Shown here piece after piece: positions 37,703 through 46,822 of a stretch of 64,000 nucleotides of DNA. Every line of letters starts with the position of its first letter. Position 1 is the first letter of the stretch. The DNA lies in NCBI RefSeq assembly GCF_022690765.1, contig NZ_JALCZA010000009.1, forward strand, positions 52,191-116,190, read 5' to 3'. Below the pieces are notes generated by a model. It worked only from the letters and a program-made list of their open reading frames with translations, was not told where the DNA came from and did no database searches. Source of the stretch: Anaeromyxobacter oryzisoli (GTDB lineage: Bacteria; Myxococcota; Myxococcia; Myxococcales; Anaeromyxobacteraceae). Made by a program: the position numbers and the translations under genes.

Positions 37703-39148
37703 CTAGAACGGGCTCTTCACGAGCTTCCAGGTCGGGCTGTTCACGGCCATGTCGACGTCCCGGGCGAAGATCGGGAAGCCCTGGTAGCCGTGGTACGGGC
37801 CGGAGTAGTCCCAGCTGTGCATCTGCCGGAAGGGCAGGCCCATCTTCTGGAAGACGTACTTCTCCTTGATGCCGCTGCCGATGAGGTCGGGCTTGAGCTC
37901 GTCCACGAACTGCTCGAGCTCGTGCTCGGACGCGTCGTCGTAGATCACCGTCGCGTCCGGCATCTCGGGGCTCGTCCGCTCGTAGTCGTCGTGGTGCGCG
38001 AACTCGTACCCGGAGCCGACCACCACCATGCCGAGATCCTCGTACGCCGAGACGGTGTGGCGGGGGCGGAGGCCGCCGACGTAGAGCATCACCTTCTTGC
38101 CCTCGAGGCGCGGCCGGTACGTGTCGATCACCTGCTGCATGAGCGGGTCGTACTTCGCGATGACCTTCTCGACGTTCGACTGGATGCGATCGTCGAATCG
38201 CTCGGCGATCTTGCGGAGGCTCTCCTTGATCTTCGTCGGGCCGAAGAAGTTGAACTCGACGAACGGGATCCCGTACTTCTCCTCCATCACCTTGCACATG
38301 TAGTTCATCGACCGGTAGCAGTGGATGAGGTTCAGCTTCACCCGGTGCGTGGCGGCGATCCGCTCCATCTCGCCGTCGCCGGTCCAGGTGGCCTTCACGT
38401 TCAGGCCGATCTCCTCCAGCAGCGCCTTCGCGGACCAGACGTCGCCGCCGATGTTGTAGTCGCCGATGAGGGCGATGTCGTACGGCGTGGCCGGCTCGGC
38501 GAACTCCCGCGTCTCGATGAGGTAGTCGCGGATGGTGTCGTTCGAGATGTGGTGCCCGAGCGACTGCGAGACGCCGCGGAAGCCCTCGCAGTTGCACGGG
38601 ATGACCGGGAGGTCGAGGTCGGTCGTGGCCTTCTTGGCGACGGCGTTGATGTCGTCGCCGATGAGGCCGACCGGGCACTCCGAGAGGACCGAGATGCCCT
38701 TGGCGAGCGGGAACAGCTCGCGGGCCTCCTTGAGGAGGACGGCGAGCTTCTTGTCGCCGCCGTAGACGATGTCCTTCTCCTGGAAGTCCGAGGTGAACTG
38801 CATCGCGAAGTTCGTCACCCCGTTCTTGCCGGAGACGAGGTTCCGGCGCGTGCCCCACGAGTACCAGCCGCAGCCGACCGGGCCGTGGGACACGTGGACC
38901 ATGTCGCGGATCGGGCCCCACACCACGCCCTTCGCGCCGGCGAACGCGCACCCGCGCGCGCTCATCACGCCGGGCACCGTCTTCCGGTTGGACTTGACGC
39001 AGGCGCTGCAGGCGCTCGCGTCGTTCGGGGCGAGGTGCGGCGCGCGCTTCTGCCGTCCCTTCTCCGGGTAGGCCTCGAGGGCCCGATCGATCATCTGCTG
39101 CGTCGACTCCTTGGTGATGCCCTCGACCTTCTTCACGGTGCTCGACAT
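37703..39148 (-). CDS. nifD: Nitrogenase MoFe protein alpha chain
   Basis: A 481-residue NifD carrying the active site. P-cluster cysteines are C67 (SARGCAFAG), C93 ([10 protein letters not shown]) and C158 ([12 protein letters not shown]). The FeMo-co ligands are C277 ([12 protein letters not shown]) and H444 ([11 protein letters not shown]), matching Cys275 and His442 of Azotobacter. The length and absence of a delta-type insertion identify the molybdenum enzyme rather than the V- or Fe-only forms. It begins 27 bases after nifH. Confidence 0.97.
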   Translation of the reverse strand: MSSTVKKVEGITKESTQQMIDRALEAYPEKGRQKRAPHLAPNDASACSACVKSNRKTVPGVMSARGCAFAGAKGVVWGPIRDMVHVSHGPVGCGWYSWGTRRNLVSGKNGVTNFAMQFTSDFQEKDIVYGGDKKLAVLLKEARELFPLAKGISVLSECPVGLIGDDINAVAKKATTDLDLPVIPCNCEGFRGVSQSLGHHISNDTIRDYLIETREFAEPATPYDIALIGDYNIGGDVWSAKALLEEIGLNVKATWTGDGEMERIAATHRVKLNLIHCYRSMNYMCKVMEEKYGIPFVEFNFFGPTKIKESLRKIAERFDDRIQSNVEKVIAKYDPLMQQVIDTYRPRLEGKKVMLYVGGLRPRHTVSAYEDLGMVVVGSGYEFAHHDDYERTSPEMPDATVIYDDASEHELEQFVDELKPDLIGSGIKEKYVFQKMGLPFRQMHSWDYSGPYHGYQGFPIFARDVDMAVNSPTWKLVKSPF

Positions 39149-39175
39149 GGTCGTCCTCTCCGGTCCGCGCGGTCG

Positions 39176-40246
<1,071 letters not shown>

Positions 40247-40702
40247 CTACGCGCCGCCGCGGCGGAGGCACACGAGCCGGGTCGGGCGCCAGCCCGAGCG
40301 CGCGTAGAAGCGGAGCGCCGGCGCGTTCTCGCGATCGGCGAGGAGCTGGAGCCGGGTCGCGCCTCGCGCCCGCGCCCACTCCTCGATCGCGCCGGCGAGG
40401 AGGCGGCCCACGCCGCCGCCCCGCGCGGGGGCCTCCACCACGAGGTCCTCGAGCCAGGCGGAGGGCGCGCCCTCCGCGGTGGAGATCACGAGCTGGGCGG
40501 TGACCATCCCCACGACGGCGCCGTCCCGCTCGGCGACGAGCACCGCGGCGCGCTCCGGCTCGGCGAGGAGCCGCGCGAGCCCGCGCCGCTGGCGATTCGG
40601 GTCGGCGCGGAAGTCCGGCTCGAGCGCGAAGAGCGCCGCGAGCAGCGAGACGAGCGCGTCGAGATCCTCCGGGCGCGCGGGTCGGATGGCGACGTCGGAC
40701 AC
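40247..40702 (-). CDS. GNAT-family N-acetyltransferase between nifA and nifH
   Basis: A 151-residue GNAT protein. It begins VSDVAIRPARPEDLDALV, the core acetyl-CoA-binding segment is AWLEDLVVEAPARGGGVGRLL, and it ends with the ENAPALRFYARSGW motif of the family. The GTG at 40702 has AGGAGGT five bases upstream, which rules out the longer frame. It is transcribed in the same direction as the nif operon and ends about 200 bases before nifH. It has no known counterpart among nif genes; substrate unknown. Confidence 0.85.
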   Translation of the reverse strand: MSDVAIRPARPEDLDALVSLLAALFALEPDFRADPNRQRRGLARLLAEPERAAVLVAERDGAVVGMVTAQLVISTAEGAPSAWLEDLVVEAPARGGGVGRLLAGAIEEWARARGATRLQLLADRENAPALRFYARSGWRPTRLVCLRRGGA

Positions 40703-40737
40703 GGGGACCTCCTGTCGTGATGCTCGGGCTCGAGCGC

Positions 40738-40769
40738 TCAAGGCCCGTCGAACAATCGACGGGCCTTGA
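40738..40769. repeat. Perfect hairpin 1 (14-bp stem)
   Basis: TCAAGGCCCGTCGA (40738-40751) and TCGACGGGCCTTGA (40756-40769) pair perfectly over the loop ACAA. It lies 36 bases upstream of the GNAT start codon, so it may be a terminator for upstream transcription or an attenuator. One of four consecutive palindromes. Confidence 0.85.
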
Positions 40770-40780
40770 CCATCTAGGTG

Positions 40781-40800
40781 GGGCGGGCCGTCGCCCGCCC
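40781..40800. repeat. Perfect hairpin 2 (8-bp stem)
   Basis: GGGCGGGC and GCCCGCCC pair perfectly over CGTC. It follows hairpin 1 after an 11-base gap in the nifA-GNAT interval. Confidence 0.75.
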
Positions 40801-40803
40801 CTC

Positions 40804-40826
40804 GCGCCCGAAGTGAATTCGGGCGC
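40804..40826. repeat. Perfect hairpin 3 (9-bp stem)
   Basis: GCGCCCGAA (40804-40812) and TTCGGGCGC (40818-40826) pair over GTGAA, only three bases after hairpin 2. Confidence 0.75.
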
Positions 40827-40863
40827 TTCACCCCACCCGCCGCCCCGCTCACGCGGGTCGGCC

Positions 40864-40898
40864 TGAGAGCTCGTCGAATTCTTCGACAAGCTCTCAGC
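40864..40898. terminator. Hairpin 4 downstream of nifA (16-bp stem, one mismatch)
   Basis: CTGAGAGCTCGTCGAA and TTCGACAAGCTCTCAG pair over TTC with one mismatch. Lying 50 bases after the nifA stop codon, it is the best candidate terminator of nifA. There is no U-tract in either direction. Confidence 0.6.
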
Positions 40899-40927
40899 GC
40901 GCGACCGGCTCGCGCCGCCGCGGCGCG

Positions 40928-40948
40928 AATGCGAGCGGGTATCGCCAT
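40928..40948. repeat. Dispersed repeat arm at the nifA stop codon
   Basis: AATGCGAGCGGGTATCGCCAT is a further copy of the palindromic-repeat right arm; read on the minus strand it begins ATGGCGATACCCGC directly at the nifA stop codon, as at the HDAC gene end (19268). Confidence 0.65.
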
Positions 40949-42498
40949 CAGATCCGCTGGACCGCGATGCCGTACTTCACGATCCGGTAGCGGAGCTGGC
41001 GCACCGTCATGCCGAGCAGGCGCGCCGCCCCGGCCTGCACGTGGCCGGTGCGCGAGAGCGCCGCCGCGATGCGCTCGCGCTCCGTTGGCTGCGTGCGCGG
41101 GGGGGCGATCGGCTCCACCATGGCGGCCGCGGGGGCCACCGGGGCCACCGCCGGCCTCGCGGGCGGCGGCGCGGCGTCCTCCAGGAAGGAGAGATCGGCG
41201 GCCGTCACCTCGTCGCGCGGGCTGGACACCACCAGCCGCTCGAGCGCGTTCCGGAGCTGCCGCACGTTGCCCGGCCAGGGGAGCGCTCGGAGACGGTCGA
41301 TCGCGTCCGGCGCGAGCGCCAGGCGGCGGCCGTGCTCCCGCTCGAGCTCGGCGAGGAAGTGGCGGGCGAGGGGCGGGATGTCGTCGCGCCGTTCGCGGAG
41401 CGGCGGGAGGGCGATCTCGACCACCTGCAGCCGGTGGTACAGATCGAGGCGGAAGGCGCCCCGCCGGATCTCCTCCTCGAGGTCCCGGTTGGTGGCGGCG
41501 ACCAGCCGGACGTCCACGGTGAGGGTGCGCCGGCCGCCCACGCGCTCGAACTGCCGCTCCTGGATGGCGCGCAGGAGCTTCACCTGCGCGGCGAGCGGCA
41601 TCTCGCTCACCTCGTCGAGGAAGAGCGTCCCGCCGTCGGCGAGCTCGAACCGGCCGGGGCGGGCCTGGTTGGCGCCGGTGAAGGCGCCGCGCTCATGGCC
41701 GAAGAGCTCGCTCTCGAGGAGCGCCTCCGGGAGCGCCGCGCAGTTCACCGCGACGAACGGCCGGGCCGCCCGCGGCCCGAGGTCGTGCAGGGCGCGGGCG
41801 AGGACCTCTTTGCCGGTGCCGCTCTCGCCGCGGAGCAGGACCGTGGCCCGGCTCGGCGCGACGCGGGCCACGACGTCGAGGACCGCCCGCCACGGCGCGC
41901 TCCCCCCGATGACGCCGCGGAGCGGCTGGTCCGGCGGCGGCCGGCGGGGCGCCTCGTCCTCGTCTCGCGCCGCGGGGGCGTCGCGCTGGGCGAGGCGGAT
42001 CCGCGCCGCGAGCATCTCCGCGACGACGCCGAGGAGCTTCAGGTCGCGGTCGAAGGAGAACGAGCCGAGCGCCCAGCGGCGCTCGGCGGTGAGCACGCCG
42101 AGGGTCATCCGGCCGTCGCGGAGCGGCACCGCGTACAGCGCCCGCGGATCCTCGCGCAGATCGCGCCAGCTCCCGGTCCGGTTCAGGAAGACGGGCTCGT
42201 CGGCGAGGTCGGGGATCGCCACGGCCACCCCGGTCCGGAAGACCCGGCCGATGATCCCCTCCCCGGGGCGGAGCCGCCCCTGGATCCGCTCCGCGTCGAG
42301 CATCTCCGGCGCCGCCTCGATGAACACGTCGCCGGTCACGCCGTCCTGGAGCGCCACCGTGCCGTTCGCCAGCCCGGCGTGCGAGCGGAGGACGAGGAGC
42401 ACCTGGGTGAGCGCCTTGGACAGATCGGTCGCGTACGACAGGATCCGGCCGATGGCGTGGAGCGCCTCGAGGGCCCCGCTGGCCTGTCCCGCATCCAT
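40948..42498 (-). CDS. nifA: NifA, sigma-54-dependent activator of nif genes
   Basis: A 516-residue enhancer-binding protein. A GAF domain spans about 10-170. The AAA+ domain has Walker A GESGTGKE (224-231), the sigma-54-contacting GAFTGA (271-276) and Walker B TLFLDE (291-296). A Fis-type HTH closes the protein (about 488-512, GMTVRQLRYRIVKYGI). The rhizobial C-X4-C oxygen-sensing motif is absent from the linker, so it resembles the Azotobacter/Klebsiella type, yet no nifL is seen. The ATG at 42498 starts just before the GAF domain. Divergent from draT. Confidence 0.92.
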   Translation of the reverse strand: MDAGQASGALEALHAIGRILSYATDLSKALTQVLLVLRSHAGLANGTVALQDGVTGDVFIEAAPEMLDAERIQGRLRPGEGIIGRVFRTGVAVAIPDLADEPVFLNRTGSWRDLREDPRALYAVPLRDGRMTLGVLTAERRWALGSFSFDRDLKLLGVVAEMLAARIRLAQRDAPAARDEDEAPRRPPPDQPLRGVIGGSAPWRAVLDVVARVAPSRATVLLRGESGTGKEVLARALHDLGPRAARPFVAVNCAALPEALLESELFGHERGAFTGANQARPGRFELADGGTLFLDEVSEMPLAAQVKLLRAIQERQFERVGGRRTLTVDVRLVAATNRDLEEEIRRGAFRLDLYHRLQVVEIALPPLRERRDDIPPLARHFLAELEREHGRRLALAPDAIDRLRALPWPGNVRQLRNALERLVVSSPRDEVTAADLSFLEDAAPPPARPAVAPVAPAAAMVEPIAPPRTQPTERERIAAALSRTGHVQAGAARLLGMTVRQLRYRIVKYGIAVQRI

Positions 42499-42512
42499 GG
42501 GTCGGTCCTCAA

Positions 42513-42528
42513 AGCAACCGCGGTGCCA
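42513..42528 (-). promoter_or_regulatory. Near-perfect sigma-54 motif before nifA
   Basis: Reads TGGCACCGCGGTTGCT on the minus strand: full -24 TGGCAC and -12 TTGCT with the required 10-base GG-to-GC spacing. The predicted start site near 42502 is only about four bases from the nifA ATG, so transcription from it would be almost leaderless. It may be an autoregulatory promoter or a sigma-54 binding site that also affects the divergent draT. Confidence 0.65.
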
Positions 42529-42533
42529 CCGCC

Positions 42534-42549
42534 GAGCACCGGGCTTGCA
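42534..42549 (+). promoter_or_regulatory. Sigma-54-like motif directed toward draT
   Basis: GAGCACCGGGCTTGCA on the plus strand: the -12 box TTGCA is complete and spacing is correct, but the first G of the -24 GG is A. It lies five bases from the oppositely oriented nifA motif and predicts a start near 42560, about 95 bases before the draT GTG. Confidence 0.5.
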
Positions 42550-42653
42550 ACGCGCCCGGGAGCCTCCCCACGCGCCCGCGGGGGGCGCGGCGCGCCGGGC
42601 CGGGCCCGGCCGTCGCGGGTGCGAGTGCACGAATCGCGGGCAGAGGGCCGCCC

Positions 42654-43448
42654 GTGGATCGGACGTCGTTCAACCGCTGCAACCTCCCGCCCTGGGCGAT
42701 CGCGTCGCCGTCCTTCGACGAGGACCCGCGACCGCTCGAGGTGCAGGGCGTTCGCGAGGAGAACCGGTTCCTGTTCGACCTGCTCGAGCGCCTCGACGAT
42801 CCCGACGAGCGGGCGCGCCGGTTCGACGACTGGGTGAACGTCCGGTTCCAGCTCCACCAGTGGAAGGAGCAGGCGACCGCTGGCGCGCGCCGGAGCCTGC
42901 GGAACGGCTACCTGCGCTTCCTGCGCGGGTGGGGCGTGGACGCGAGCTCGGTGGAGGGCGCGGTGCTGAAGGGGTGGGTGGAGAGCCGGATGGGTATCCC
43001 GCCCACCTTCCACCGCGCGCCCCTCGGGAGCGATCGCGACGGCCCCGCCTGGGCGCGCTACGTCGCCGACCGGACCCGCGGCCACGCGTGGACGAGCGCC
43101 ATCGACGCCCAGCTCGACCTCCTCTATTCGTTCACCCAGTACGAGCTCGGGCGGCGGCGGCCGGGCGAGCGCTGGATCACGCTGTGGCGCGGGCTGAACG
43201 ACCTCGACGCGCACGAGATCGTGGCGCGGCCGGGCGCGCGGGAGTGGGTGGTCCGGATGAACAACCTCTGCTCCTTCACCGACGACCGCGAGCGCGCGTG
43301 GGAGTTCGGCTCCGTCGTCGTGGAGGCGCGGGTCGCGCTCGGGCGGGTCTTCTTCGCGAGCGACCTCCTCCCGCGGTCCATCCTGAAGGGCGAGCGCGAG
43401 GTGCTCGTCATCGGCGGCGAGCTGCGGGTGAAGCGGGTGATGGGGTAG
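42654..43448 (+). CDS. draT: DraT, NAD-dinitrogenase-reductase ADP-ribosyltransferase
   Basis: A 264-residue enzyme that ADP-ribosylates NifH on Arg when ammonium or darkness/energy stress signals arrive, switching nitrogenase off. Family hallmarks are the start FNRCNLPPWAIASPSF, LRFLRGWGVD, GAVLKGWVESR and RWITLWRGLNDLDAHEIV. The length is normal for DraT. GTG start with an AGAGGG run upstream. It is divergent from nifA and convergent with draG, unlike the draTG operon of Rhodospirillum. Confidence 0.92.
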   Translation: MDRTSFNRCNLPPWAIASPSFDEDPRPLEVQGVREENRFLFDLLERLDDPDERARRFDDWVNVRFQLHQWKEQATAGARRSLRNGYLRFLRGWGVDASSVEGAVLKGWVESRMGIPPTFHRAPLGSDRDGPAWARYVADRTRGHAWTSAIDAQLDLLYSFTQYELGRRRPGERWITLWRGLNDLDAHEIVARPGAREWVVRMNNLCSFTDDRERAWEFGSVVVEARVALGRVFFASDLLPRSILKGEREVLVIGGELRVKRVMG

Positions 43449-43536
43449 CGCGGGCCGACGGCGTGGGGACGATGGTTTGAGGGACGTGGATCAGGAGCCG
43501 ATGCGCACGAGGGAGCAGGGACGAGGAGGCAGAGAC

Positions 43537-43571
43537 GGGGGGCGGGGGCGGGGGCGGGGGGCGGGGGCGGG
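43537..43571 (+). repeat. G-rich tract with quadruplex potential
   Basis: Six runs of three to six G separated by single C bases lie on the plus strand between draT and draG. Four or more runs with one-base loops is the classic G-quadruplex pattern. No gene lies in the 280-base convergent interval 43449-43728. Confidence 0.8.
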
Positions 43572-43676
43572 CGAGGAGGCAGGACGAGAAGGCAGAGGCC
43601 ATCGGCAGGGGCCCATTGGGACAGGCCGATGGGCAGCGGTCGATTCACGTAGAGCGCGTGCTCTGCAACCCCGCTC

Positions 43677-43722
43677 GCCCTGAGCGTAGCGCCGCGCAGG
43701 CGCGGCGCGGAGTCGAAGGGCG
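43677..43722. terminator. Nested palindrome downstream of draG
   Basis: An inner perfect stem GCGCCGCG / CGCGGCGC (43689-43708, loop CAGG) is framed by an outer CGCCCT / AGGGCG pair (43677-43682 and 43717-43722). It begins seven bases after the draG stop on the minus strand, so it may terminate draG. Its CGCCCTGAGCG...CGAAGGGCG frame resembles repeats dispersed in many GC-rich genomes. Confidence 0.55.
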
Positions 43723-43728
43723 CAATGT

Positions 43729-44640
43729 TCAGACCACGCCGCGCCCGAGCGGCGACAGCGCCACCATCCGCTCCGCCAGCGCCCCGAGCTCCGCCACGAG
43801 CGGGGGGGCGAGCGCCCGAACCCAGCGGCGCGGCAGCGCCTCCTCGCCGTAGAAGGCCCCCGCGATCGCGCCGGCGATCGCGCCGGTCGTGTCGGCGTCC
43901 CCGCCCTGGTTCACCACCGCGACCAGGCACTCCTCGAACCCGCGCGTCGTGTGGAAGAAGTGCAGCACGGTCTGGAGCGTGTCCACCACGTACCCGGTCG
44001 CGAGCCCCCGGTACGGCTCGAACGCGAAGGCCGGATGCTCCGCCGCGAACCCCTCCGACGCGCGTCGGAGTTGCGCCTTCGACGCGGCGAGGCAGGCGAG
44101 CTGGACGAGCGCGCCCACGTGGACGCAAGCGGTGTCGGAGAGCGGGTGGTGGTGCGTGATCCAGGCCTGCTCGATCGCGACGCGCCGGAGGAGCGCCTCG
44201 TCGCCGAGGGTCGCGAGGGCGATCGGGACCATCCGCATCGCCGCCCCGTTCCCCGCGTCGCCCGCGGACTCGGGGCCCTGCAGCGTCCCCTCGACGAGGT
44301 AGCGCCGGAGTCCGCGCCGGACGGTGTTCCCCGCGTCCATCGGCCCGGACCGGAGCCAGCCGGCGAGCGCGTCCGCCGCCCCCCGGAGCTCCCACCCGTC
44401 CGCCGCGTCCATCGCGCGGGCGAGCCAGAGCGACATCTCGGTGTCGTCCGTCACCTGCCCGCGGCGGAGCCGCAGCCAGCCGCCGCCCGTGATGTCCCGG
44501 TGCACCCCGTGCGCCGCCCGGATCTCCCCCGGGGTCATGAACTCGACCGTCGCCCCCAGCGCGTCCCCCAGGGCGAGCCCCAGGAACGCCGCCCGGGCGC
44601 GGGCGCGGACGTCGGGGAGATCCGGGGCGGGAGCGCTCAC
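43729..44640 (-). CDS. draG: DraG, dinitrogenase reductase-activating glycohydrolase
   Basis: A 303-residue ADP-ribosylglycohydrolase that removes ADP-ribose from NifH and reactivates it. The binuclear metal site residues are visible in GQVTDDTEMSLWLA near residues 61-74 and in NQGGDADTTGAIAGAIAGAF toward the C-terminus, with GNGAAMRMVPIAL and HHHPLSD between. Start is GTG at 44640, 49 bases after the debranching-enzyme stop on the same strand. It could instead act on another ADP-ribosylated protein, but proximity to draT makes DraG most likely. Confidence 0.9.
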   Translation of the reverse strand: MSAPAPDLPDVRARARAAFLGLALGDALGATVEFMTPGEIRAAHGVHRDITGGGWLRLRRGQVTDDTEMSLWLARAMDAADGWELRGAADALAGWLRSGPMDAGNTVRRGLRRYLVEGTLQGPESAGDAGNGAAMRMVPIALATLGDEALLRRVAIEQAWITHHHPLSDTACVHVGALVQLACLAASKAQLRRASEGFAAEHPAFAFEPYRGLATGYVVDTLQTVLHFFHTTRGFEECLVAVVNQGGDADTTGAIAGAIAGAFYGEEALPRRWVRALAPPLVAELGALAERMVALSPLGRGVV

Positions 44641-44689
44641 GGAGCCGAGCCCATGCGAGGGGCGGGCCAGCCTCCCGTCCCGTTCACCA

Positions 44690-46822
44690 TCAACCGTCGT
44701 GCGGCCGCGGCTCGACGCGGCGCCAGCCCGGCGGCAGCCCGGTCACCTTCGCCGTGACTCCACCTCGCCCATCGACACGAACCGAGACGGCGATGCGCGC
44801 GTCGCCGACGGGAACTCCGTTCACGTCCAGATGCGACATCCCCGGGATCGTGATGGGGGTCAGCGCGATCTCGCGATCGAGCGCATCGACCTCGAGGCCG
44901 AGCAGCGCCCGCGTCACGAGGAGCGCCGCTCCCGACGCCCATGCCTGTGGCCGACATGCGGTCGGGTACCGCACTGGCGTCCCGTACTCGCCAGCCGAGT
45001 AGCCGCAGAACAGCTCCGGCGGCTCGGTGTCGGCGAACGCGCCGAACGCGGCGAGCAGCGCGTCCGCGAGTCGCGCCGCCTCCTCGACGAGACCGTACCG
45101 GACGAGCCCAGCCAGGATCAGCGCGTTGTCGTGCGGCCAGACGCTGCCATTGTGATAGCTGACCGGGTTGAATCCGCCCTCGCGCTCTCCCATCGTACGG
45201 ACGCCGAAACCCGAGAACATCTCCGGCCCGAGCAGCACGTTCGCGACGGCCCTCGCGTCATCCCGGCTGACCACGCCAGCCCACAGGAGGTGCCCGGGGT
45301 TGGACGTGAACGCATCCACGCGGTCCTTGTGACCGTCGAGCGCCTCGGCAAAATACGCGCGCTCTTCGATCCAGTAGCGTTCCCGGATTCGCCGCGCGAG
45401 GGCGACCGCCTCCTCCTCTAGCCGTTCGGCGCTCTCCCCCTTGCCGAGGTGCCGAGCGAGCTCGGCGACACGTCGGCGCGCGTCGCACGCGTACCCCTGC
45501 ACCTCCACGAGCGCTATCGGCGGGGTGGCGATCCGCCCGTCCTTGAACCGGATGGAATCCGTCGAGTCCTTCCAGCCCTGGTTCACGAGTCCCGTATCCG
45601 CGTCGAGCTGGTACTCGAGCAGCCCGTCGCCGTCGCGATCGCCGTACCGTCTCATCCACTCGACCGCCGCGTCGACGTGGTGCCAGCGAGCTGCCGCGAA
45701 GTCGAGGTCACCCGTGACGCGGACGTACTCCGATAGCGTGATGAGGAAGAGCGGCGTCGCGTCGATCGTGCCGTAGTACGGATACGTCGGGATGAGCTTC
45801 TTCGCGGCCGGCGTCAGTGGACCGCGCCGGTATTCGTGCAGGATCTTGCCGGGAGCCTCCTCCGACAAACGGTCCAGCTTGTCGCCCTGCAACCGGGCCA
45901 GCGCGTCGATCGTGCCGCGCGCGAGCTTCGGATCGTGCAGGATCGATTCATAGGACGCGATGAGGCTGTCCCGCCCGAACAGATCCATGTACCAGGGGAT
46001 GCCGGCGGCGATGGCGTACGCGCCTCCGCCTCCATCCTCCCCGGGGCCGCCCTCCGCCTTGATCCGCAGCGCAGCGAGATCGCGCGATGCCTGCTGGAAC
46101 GCGCGCGCGAGGACGGCATGATCGGATTCGATGCGCGGCATCTCGCGCTGGATCGAGTCGTGGCGACCCTGCGCCGCCCGCCGCTGCCCGGCCGAAGGCG
46201 GCGTGGGTCGCGCGACGTCGTCGCCGATAGAAGGCGTGACCTCGATCGTGGCTTGCCAGCGCTGCCGGGGCGCGAGCTCCACGTGGAAGCGCGCCTGACC
46301 GCCCCGGAGCTCGTCGGGCCGGGGCTCGAAGGCGATCGCGGTACGGTGACGCGCACCTGCCTCGTCGAGCTCGAAGACGACCTCCTTCGCCTGGCGGACG
46401 TCGCTGTGGACGTGCGGCGACCACTCGCCTTCGCCGCCCCCTGCCGCGCGCTTCTTGACGGTCAGGATGTACTCGAAGTCACTCTCGAACGAGAGGCTCA
46501 GATCGAAGCGCGCGGTGGCTCCGGAGAAGTTCTCGATCCGCACGACCTCGCGAAGCCCGCCGCCGAGCTCACGGCGCACCACGATCCCGAGCGTGGACCT
46601 CTTCGCGCCGTCGAGCGGAGGGTTGGTCAGGAAGTGCCAGGCCTCGTTCGCGTGAGGAACGGACGGTTGCAGCACGACGGGGCGTTTGCCGTCGAGACGA
46701 AGCTCGTGTCGAGACAGGAAGCGCGTGTCGAGGTGAAAGAACCCTCCGTCACTCTCAGGGTCGAAATCGCCACGTTCATCCGTCACCATGAACGTCGTGC
46801 CCTGGTGCACGGTCACCGACAT
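44690..46822 (-). CDS. Amylo-alpha-1,6-glucosidase / glycogen debranching-type protein
   Basis: A 710-residue enzyme with an N-terminal glycogen-debranching beta-domain (begins VTVHQGTTFMVTDERGDF; LDTRFLSRHELRLDG) and a C-terminal alpha/alpha-barrel GH-like domain with IPWYMDLFGRDSLIASYES, YGTIDATPLFL, VNQGWKDSTDSI and SVWPHDNALILAGL. It probably trims alpha-1,6-linked glucans. The ATG overlaps the stop codon of the VKOR-like gene by one base (TGATG), indicating translational coupling. GGGAGG lies nine bases upstream. Confidence 0.88.
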   Translation of the reverse strand: MSVTVHQGTTFMVTDERGDFDPESDGGFFHLDTRFLSRHELRLDGKRPVVLQPSVPHANEAWHFLTNPPLDGAKRSTLGIVVRRELGGGLREVVRIENFSGATARFDLSLSFESDFEYILTVKKRAAGGGEGEWSPHVHSDVRQAKEVVFELDEAGARHRTAIAFEPRPDELRGGQARFHVELAPRQRWQATIEVTPSIGDDVARPTPPSAGQRRAAQGRHDSIQREMPRIESDHAVLARAFQQASRDLAALRIKAEGGPGEDGGGGAYAIAAGIPWYMDLFGRDSLIASYESILHDPKLARGTIDALARLQGDKLDRLSEEAPGKILHEYRRGPLTPAAKKLIPTYPYYGTIDATPLFLITLSEYVRVTGDLDFAAARWHHVDAAVEWMRRYGDRDGDGLLEYQLDADTGLVNQGWKDSTDSIRFKDGRIATPPIALVEVQGYACDARRRVAELARHLGKGESAERLEEEAVALARRIRERYWIEERAYFAEALDGHKDRVDAFTSNPGHLLWAGVVSRDDARAVANVLLGPEMFSGFGVRTMGEREGGFNPVSYHNGSVWPHDNALILAGLVRYGLVEEAARLADALLAAFGAFADTEPPELFCGYSAGEYGTPVRYPTACRPQAWASGAALLVTRALLGLEVDALDREIALTPITIPGMSHLDVNGVPVGDARIAVSVRVDGRGGVTAKVTGLPPGWRRVEPRPHDG

